Source: Zoogloeaceae bacterium (GTDB taxonomy: Bacteria > Pseudomonadota > Gammaproteobacteria > Burkholderiales > Rhodocyclaceae). Taken from it: a stretch of DNA of 8,507 nt. Of this stretch, positions 7,316-8,507 are shown in pieces; positions within the stretch are counted from its first letter, which is position 1; every line of letters begins with the position of its first letter. The stretch is from positions 1-8,507 of the forward strand of contig JAITJU010000099.1 of assembly GCA_031278735.1 (NCBI GenBank), written 5' to 3'. The translations under genes and the position numbers were made by a program. The notes beneath the pieces are model-generated. The model was not told where the DNA came from, did no database searches, and saw nothing but the letters and a program-made list of their open reading frames with translations.

Positions 7316-8319
7316 GGCGCGATGAAGGACAATATCATGCTGGACAGGCACAGCAGGGCCAACAGGTTCCTCGCCAGAAACCAGCGTATCATGAACCAGT
7401 CGATGCCCATGCTTTCGATACGCTGCCATTCCGACATTGGCCCCATCCAGACTTTGCGCGAGAATTTCAGTTCCGGTTGCCGCGTATAAGCCATCATCAT
7501 GAAAAAAAGCCCGATCGCCATGGGCAGGGTGAGCAGCAGCAGCGCGTAAAGGCGCGACAAGTCGCCGCGCCAGACGCCAAATACGATGACGCCATAAGGC
7601 GCGAAAAGAATGAAAAACAACGCCGCCAGCATGGCTGCGGGATGATCCAGAAAAACGGCCAGCGTTCGCTTGCCCAGTTTTTTGTCGGGAATGAAATCGA
7701 GGATGGAATGCACATAGACGATGTTCATCACCAGTAGTCCCACCGGGATGGAAATGAGGATCAGAGGGGAACTCAGGTCGCCGCATGCCGCGTAATGAAC
7801 GCCCAGCATGTTCATCGGGCCGAAAATGAGGCCGATGGTTATTTCGCCCAGACCCCGATAGCTCAAGCGCAGCGGCGGACCGGAATAGGACAGCGAGAGC
7901 AGCGCCGTCGCGCCGACGATCCATAGAATCACCGCGCCACGAAAGTAAAAAATCACGCCGCCCAGAAGGAGCGCCGCGCTCATGGCGATGATCGCCGCCC
8001 GCAGCAATTGCGCCAGCGTAGCCTGACCCGAGGTCAGGTACAGACATTTGCCGATCCGGGCGCGAAACCCTTCGTGTTTCAGATGATCGCGATAATCGGT
8101 TTTGCATTCCCGATAATCGAAATAATCGTCGAACAGGTTTGCCGCCAGATGCCCAAGGACGACGCCCGCTACCGCCAGCAAGGCCAGCCCGGCGGAAAAA
8201 TCATCCGTCTGCGCGGCAAAACAGACCGCCAGGAGCGCGGGCAAAAGACTTTGCGGCAAGGCTCTGGGGCGGGCGTTGTGATACCAGAAGCGAAATGTGT
8301 GCAACATCACGGGATTCAT
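7312..8319 (-). CDS. UbiA/MenA-type membrane prenyltransferase
   Basis: This is an integral membrane protein of 335 residues with about eight or nine hydrophobic segments. UbiA-family enzymes attach a polyprenyl chain to an aromatic or other acceptor. The first aspartate-rich motif is NLFDDYFDY at 61-69, closest to the MenA form NxxNDYFD but with Asp where Asn is usual. The second is LDFIPDKKLGKRTLAVF (D198, D202). LSYSGPPLRLSYRGLGE and the following FGPM also recall MenA (dihydroxynaphthoate prenyltransferase). No other menaquinone gene is present in the window, so I do not assign menA. The loop and last helix after residue 260 (WMGPMSEWQRIESMG) are not a part I can match. The ATG at 8319 fits the promoter about 36 bases upstream of it; a TTG at 8349 would be too close to the transcription start. 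No Shine-Dalgarno is visible. It is the first gene of an operon with the radical SAM gene. Confidence 0.88.
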   Translation of the reverse strand: MNPVMLHTFRFWYHNARPRALPQSLLPALLAVCFAAQTDDFSAGLALLAVAGVVLGHLAANLFDDYFDYRECKTDYRDHLKHEGFRARIGKCLYLTSGQATLAQLLRAAIIAMSAALLLGGVIFYFRGAVILWIVGATALLSLSYSGPPLRLSYRGLGEITIGLIFGPMNMLGVHYAACGDLSSPLILISIPVGLLVMNIVYVHSILDFIPDKKLGKRTLAVFLDHPAAMLAALFFILFAPYGVIVFGVWRGDLSRLYALLLLTLPMAIGLFFMMMAYTRQPELKFSRKVWMGPMSEWQRIESMGIDWFMIRWFLARNLLALLCLSSMILSFIAP

Positions 8320-8361
8320 ACGCGCGGGCAGCAAGGGGGCGGCAGGCAAGGAAAGAAGCGC

Positions 8362-8391
8362 ATTCTAAAGGCGCTGTTCAATCGCGGTCAA
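8362..8391 (-). promoter_or_regulatory. Sigma-70 promoter of the prenyltransferase-radical SAM operon
   Basis: On the minus strand TTGACC (8391-8386) and TAGAAT (8367-8362) each match the consensus in 5 of 6 positions, at a spacing of 18. The predicted start near 8355 leaves a leader of about 36 bases before the ATG at 8319, which supports that start codon. It suggests constitutive expression; no operator was recognised. Confidence 0.6.
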
Positions 8392-8456
8392 ACACGATCC
8401 GGGATCGGGCGCAAGGAATCAGAACAGAGAAAAGCATGGGGCGGCTACGCCGTCCG

Positions 8457-8507
8457 TCATAGACGCATGAATTGCCGCGCCGCTTGCTGCCCCCTCTTCT
8501 CGGCGTC
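8457..8507 (-). CDS. Possible C-terminal end of an unknown minus-strand gene (5' end outside the window)
   Basis: The minus strand is open from the window edge to a TGA at 8459-8457, giving DAEKRGQQAARQFMRL. The composition (acidic, basic and alanine codons with G or C in third positions) looks like a helical protein tail, while the other two minus frames look less protein-like. Sixteen residues are too few to identify a family. If real, its stop lies about 65 bases upstream of the promoter for the prenyltransferase gene. Confidence 0.25.
   Translation of the reverse strand, partial: DAEKRGQQAARQFMRL

Overview
The window is about 8.5 kb of GC-rich, tightly packed bacterial chromosome. The gene neighbourhood points to a beta- or gammaproteobacterium, and I favour a betaproteobacterium. 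The argF-argG pair, the ArgG length of about 400 residues, and the divergent def-fmt / LysM-dprA arrangement all fit. The species cannot be named from the sequence alone. No rRNA, tRNA, CRISPR array, insertion sequence, phage gene or attachment site was seen.

Left part (1-3475): the 3' third of argF (ornithine carbamoyltransferase) is followed by complete argG (argininosuccinate synthase), giving the last steps towards argininosuccinate. A short reading frame, 13 nt after argG, looks like the N-terminal piece of a larger protein and runs into the 3' end of fmt. fmt (Met-tRNA formyltransferase) and def (peptide deformylase) lie on the minus strand. They add and remove the formyl group on the initiator methionine. 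Fmt carries a small in-frame 12-bp tandem repeat in a variable loop.

Middle part (3476-5937): a 160-bp divergent intergenic region with a plausible extended -10 promoter precedes an exported LysM-domain protein. Its 3' end overlaps dprA (DNA processing protein, RecA loader on incoming single-stranded DNA). After dprA there is a GC-rich non-coding stretch with a long stable hairpin, probably a shared end point for convergent transcripts.

Right part (5938-8507): this is the least ordinary section. On the minus strand, a good sigma-70 promoter (TTGACC-18-TAGAAT) drives a two-gene operon. The first gene encodes a MenA/UbiA-type membrane prenyltransferase, and the second a 299-residue radical SAM enzyme with an extra C-terminal cysteine cluster. 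The two genes overlap by ATGA. Downstream, after an AT-rich leader with its own promoter, sits an unrecognised 46-residue basic protein with a near-perfect Shine-Dalgarno sequence. The prenyltransferase/radical SAM pair is the best candidate here for an undescribed pathway, perhaps modification of an isoprenoid lipid or quinone; that function is inference. The right edge may hold the last 16 codons of another minus-strand gene.
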